Below, in pieces: positions 15,644 through 17,674 of a DNA stretch of 17,674 bases. The position numbers were made by a program, and so were the translations under genes. Source of the DNA: RGIG3178 sp964533965 (GTDB taxonomy: Bacteria; Bacillota; Clostridia; Christensenellales; QAND01); the NCBI GenBank assembly GCA_964533965.1, contig CAZHNN010000030.1, positions 1 to 17,674 on the forward strand, given 5' to 3'. The notes beneath the pieces are model-generated. The model worked only from the letters and a program-made list of their open reading frames with translations. It did no database searches and was not told the DNA's origin. Position 1 is the first letter of the stretch, and each line of letters opens with the position of its first letter.

Positions 15644-17674
15644 ACAGCAGGGCCGGATGTCTTTTGAATGTGCGCCGTGGTTGCCACAGGTGGATAGCAC
15701 CTACACCAAAGAGCAGGCGGCGAAGATTCGCGAAGCTCTTTCTGTTGCCGTAGATGCGCATGAAGGCCAACTGCGAAAATCAGGAGATCCCTATATCTCG
15801 CACCCGTGCGCCGTAGCAAAGATCCTGATGGATTACGGAATGGATGCCGAGACGGTGACGGCGTCTATTTTGCACGACGTAGTGGAGGATACGCAGGTCA
15901 CCTCCGGTCAAGTGGCCGACAGGTTCGGTAAGACGATTGCCACTCTTGTGGAAGGCGTAACGAAGATATCCAAGCTGGATTTCCGCTCCAAGGCGGACCG
16001 TCAGGCGGAAAGCCTTCGAAAGATGCTGCTTGCGATGGCGCAGGATGTGCGCGTCATCATCATCAAAATGGCAGATAGGCTGCACAACATGCGCACGTTG
16101 TATGCCATGACCCAAGAGAAACAGAGGGAAATTTCCAAGGAAACCCTGGACATCTATTCACCGATTGCCGGCAGGCTCGGTATGTATGCCATACGCAGCG
16201 AGCTGGAGGATCTGGCTTTAAAATACCTTGACCCAGAACAGTATGCCTTTATCGAGAAGGAGATCGAACGCATCCGCCCGGTACAGCGTGACTTTTTGCG
16301 GATGCAGATGCAACAGATCAAAGAGCATCTCAACGAGATGGATATCCAGTGCGAACTCCAGGGACGTGAGAAACATATCTATTCCATCTACCGCAAGATG
16401 ATCCAGCAGGGGCGCAAACCAGACGAGATATACGATTTTATGGCGATGCGCATCATCGTGGATACGGTCAGAGACTGTTATGCTGCGTTGGGTATCGTGC
16501 ACACTATGTATAAGCCCATCCCCGGCAGGTTCAAGGATTTTATTGCGATGCCCAAGTCCAATATGTACCAGTCGCTGCATACGACTGTGATCAACCGTTC
16601 CGGCATCCTCTTTGAAGTGCAGATACGCACCCATGAGATGCACAGGACGGCTGAGTATGGTATTGCTGCGCACTGGATGTACAAGGAAGGCACCGAGCAT
16701 ATCGATAAATTTGACAAGCAGATGCTCAGTTTCTTAAGCGAACTGCAGTCGCTTCAGAACGACGCGCCGGACCCACATGACTTTTTGGATACCGTGCGGC
16801 TGGATATGTTCACCGACGAGGTGTTCGTATTCACGCCAAAGGGCGAAGTCATCTCACTGGTGCGCGGCGCCACCCCGATCGATTTTGCCTACCGGATCCA
16901 CTCCCGTGTGGGGGATACCTGCATCGGTTCAAGGATCAATGGCCGCATCATGCCGCTGGATACAGAGATGAACACCGGTGACGTGGTGGAGATACTCACA
17001 CGAAAAGACGGGCATCCGAGCCGGGACTGGCTGAACATCTGCAAGACGAACAACGCCAAAAACCGTATCCGCGCCTGGTTCAAACGCGAGTTCAAAACGG
17101 AGAACATCGCCAAAGGCCGTGAAATGCTCGAGCGCGAGGCGCGCAGGCAGGGATATGACCTCTTTACCGACCTGATGAAACCGGAATGGCTTGAGATCGT
17201 CTTCCAGAAGTACACATTCCACAACGTCGACGATATGTATTCTGCCATCGGTTTCGGAGGAGTATCCACCAGCCAGGTGTTGCAGAGGCTGATTGACGAG
17301 CATACCAAGGCGACCCGTGAGGAAAAGCTTACGGCGGTCAAGGAAAAAGCAACATCGGTCTCTCAGGATGCAAAAGCGAAAACAACGAATTCCAAGGGCG
17401 TGATCGTCAAAGGGCAGGAGAATATGCTGGTTCGCCTTGCGCACTGCTGCAACCCTGTGCCCGGTGATGCCATCGTTGGGTTCATCACCCGCGGCCGTGG
17501 GGTGAGCGTGCACCGTGCTGACTGCTCCAACCTCAAGGGTATGGTGGAGGACGACGAAGGCCGTTGGATCGAAGTGGGCTGGGCCAATGCGGACAAGGAT
17601 GGATACCGTTCCAGCATACGGCTTCTGACGGTGGATAAAATCGGCATCATGGCCGAACTGTCGCGCATCCTTTC
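15636..17674 (+). CDS. rel: Bifunctional (p)ppGpp synthetase/hydrolase (Rel/RSH), 3' end outside window
   Basis: Stringent-response enzyme making and degrading (p)ppGpp; about 680 residues are visible. Counting from ATG 15636, the HD hydrolase domain has ISHP (His56), ILHDVVEDT (His80, Asp81) and MADRLHN (Asp147), so the hydrolase site is complete. The synthetase has YDFMAMR (Asp267), PGRFKDFIAMPKSNMYQSLH with the RxKD motif of bifunctional Rel proteins (298-301), and EVQIRT (Glu327). TGS spans about 389-454, a conserved-Cys domain has HCCNPVPGD (Cys604, Cys605) and HRADC (Cys630), and an ACT domain begins near 661 before the sequence ends. AAGGAG lies 6 nt before 15636; an in-frame ATG at 15615 behind GGGGGGAG is also possible. 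Either start overlaps recJ (8 or 29 nt), indicating coupling. Confidence 0.95.
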   Translation, partial: MPEQQGRMSFECAPWLPQVDSTYTKEQAAKIREALSVAVDAHEGQLRKSGDPYISHPCAVAKILMDYGMDAETVTASILHDVVEDTQVTSGQVADRFGKTIATLVEGVTKISKLDFRSKADRQAESLRKMLLAMAQDVRVIIIKMADRLHNMRTLYAMTQEKQREISKETLDIYSPIAGRLGMYAIRSELEDLALKYLDPEQYAFIEKEIERIRPVQRDFLRMQMQQIKEHLNEMDIQCELQGREKHIYSIYRKMIQQGRKPDEIYDFMAMRIIVDTVRDCYAALGIVHTMYKPIPGRFKDFIAMPKSNMYQSLHTTVINRSGILFEVQIRTHEMHRTAEYGIAAHWMYKEGTEHIDKFDKQMLSFLSELQSLQNDAPDPHDFLDTVRLDMFTDEVFVFTPKGEVISLVRGATPIDFAYRIHSRVGDTCIGSRINGRIMPLDTEMNTGDVVEILTRKDGHPSRDWLNICKTNNAKNRIRAWFKREFKTENIAKGREMLEREARRQGYDLFTDLMKPEWLEIVFQKYTFHNVDDMYSAIGFGGVSTSQVLQRLIDEHTKATREEKLTAVKEKATSVSQDAKAKTTNSKGVIVKGQENMLVRLAHCCNPVPGDAIVGFITRGRGVSVHRADCSNLKGMVEDDEGRWIEVGWANADKDGYRSSIRLLTVDKIGIMAELSRIL

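Noticed and set aside
1..17674. CRISPR array, tRNA/rRNA genes, insertion sequences, phage or defence genes
   Set aside because: No spaced direct repeats, no tRNA or rRNA-like sequence, no terminal inverted repeats or transposase motifs were seen; the genes fill the window with conserved housekeeping functions.

Overview
This window looks like a housekeeping segment from a spore-forming clostridial Firmicute of moderate GC content. Two things support that: two sporulation-type proteins (YunB-like and BofC-C-like), and the gene order yebC, bofC-like, ruvC-ruvA-ruvB, queA, tgt, yajC, TIGR04086/YrzE, secD-secF, recJ, rel, which is characteristic of Clostridia. Starts are marked by AAGGAG-type Shine-Dalgarno sites, TTG starts occur, and several TTGACN-N17-TANNAT promoters are readable. 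Two runs of exactly ten Ns (7668-7677 and 13613-13622) mark scaffold joins, so this is probably a draft or metagenome assembly.

Layout. At the left edge, on the minus strand, lies a class A penicillin-binding protein that runs off the window. Everything else is on the plus strand. A divergent yunB-like gene (1841-2503) is followed by yebC (2673-3398) and a membrane-anchored BofC-C-domain protein (3462-4061). After a terminator and a strong promoter comes a compact block: proA, ruvC, ruvA, ruvB, queA, tgt, yajC. A terminator follows yajC. Then come the TIGR04086 membrane protein, two tandem terminators, and a promoter for secD-secF. recJ and a bifunctional rel follow; rel overlaps the end of recJ and runs off the right edge.

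How the genes work together. RuvC, RuvA and RuvB form the Holliday-junction resolvasome, and RecJ supplies 5'-3' single-strand resection. QueA and Tgt carry out the tRNA-level steps of queuosine formation. YajC, SecD and SecF are the Sec accessory complex that pulls exported proteins through SecYEG. ProA makes glutamate semialdehyde for proline. Rel makes and degrades (p)ppGpp. YunB and the BofC-C protein point to endospore formation, and the class A PBP to peptidoglycan synthesis.

I found no mobile element, CRISPR array, tRNA, rRNA or clear novel system. The points most worth a second look are: SecF carries Asn where conserved Asp and His residues are expected; an inverted repeat overlaps the ribosome-binding site of the BofC-like gene; the scfA-scfB genes expected before secD are missing at a spot that holds an orphan Shine-Dalgarno plus mini-ORF; and both N gaps split genes in inconsistent frames.
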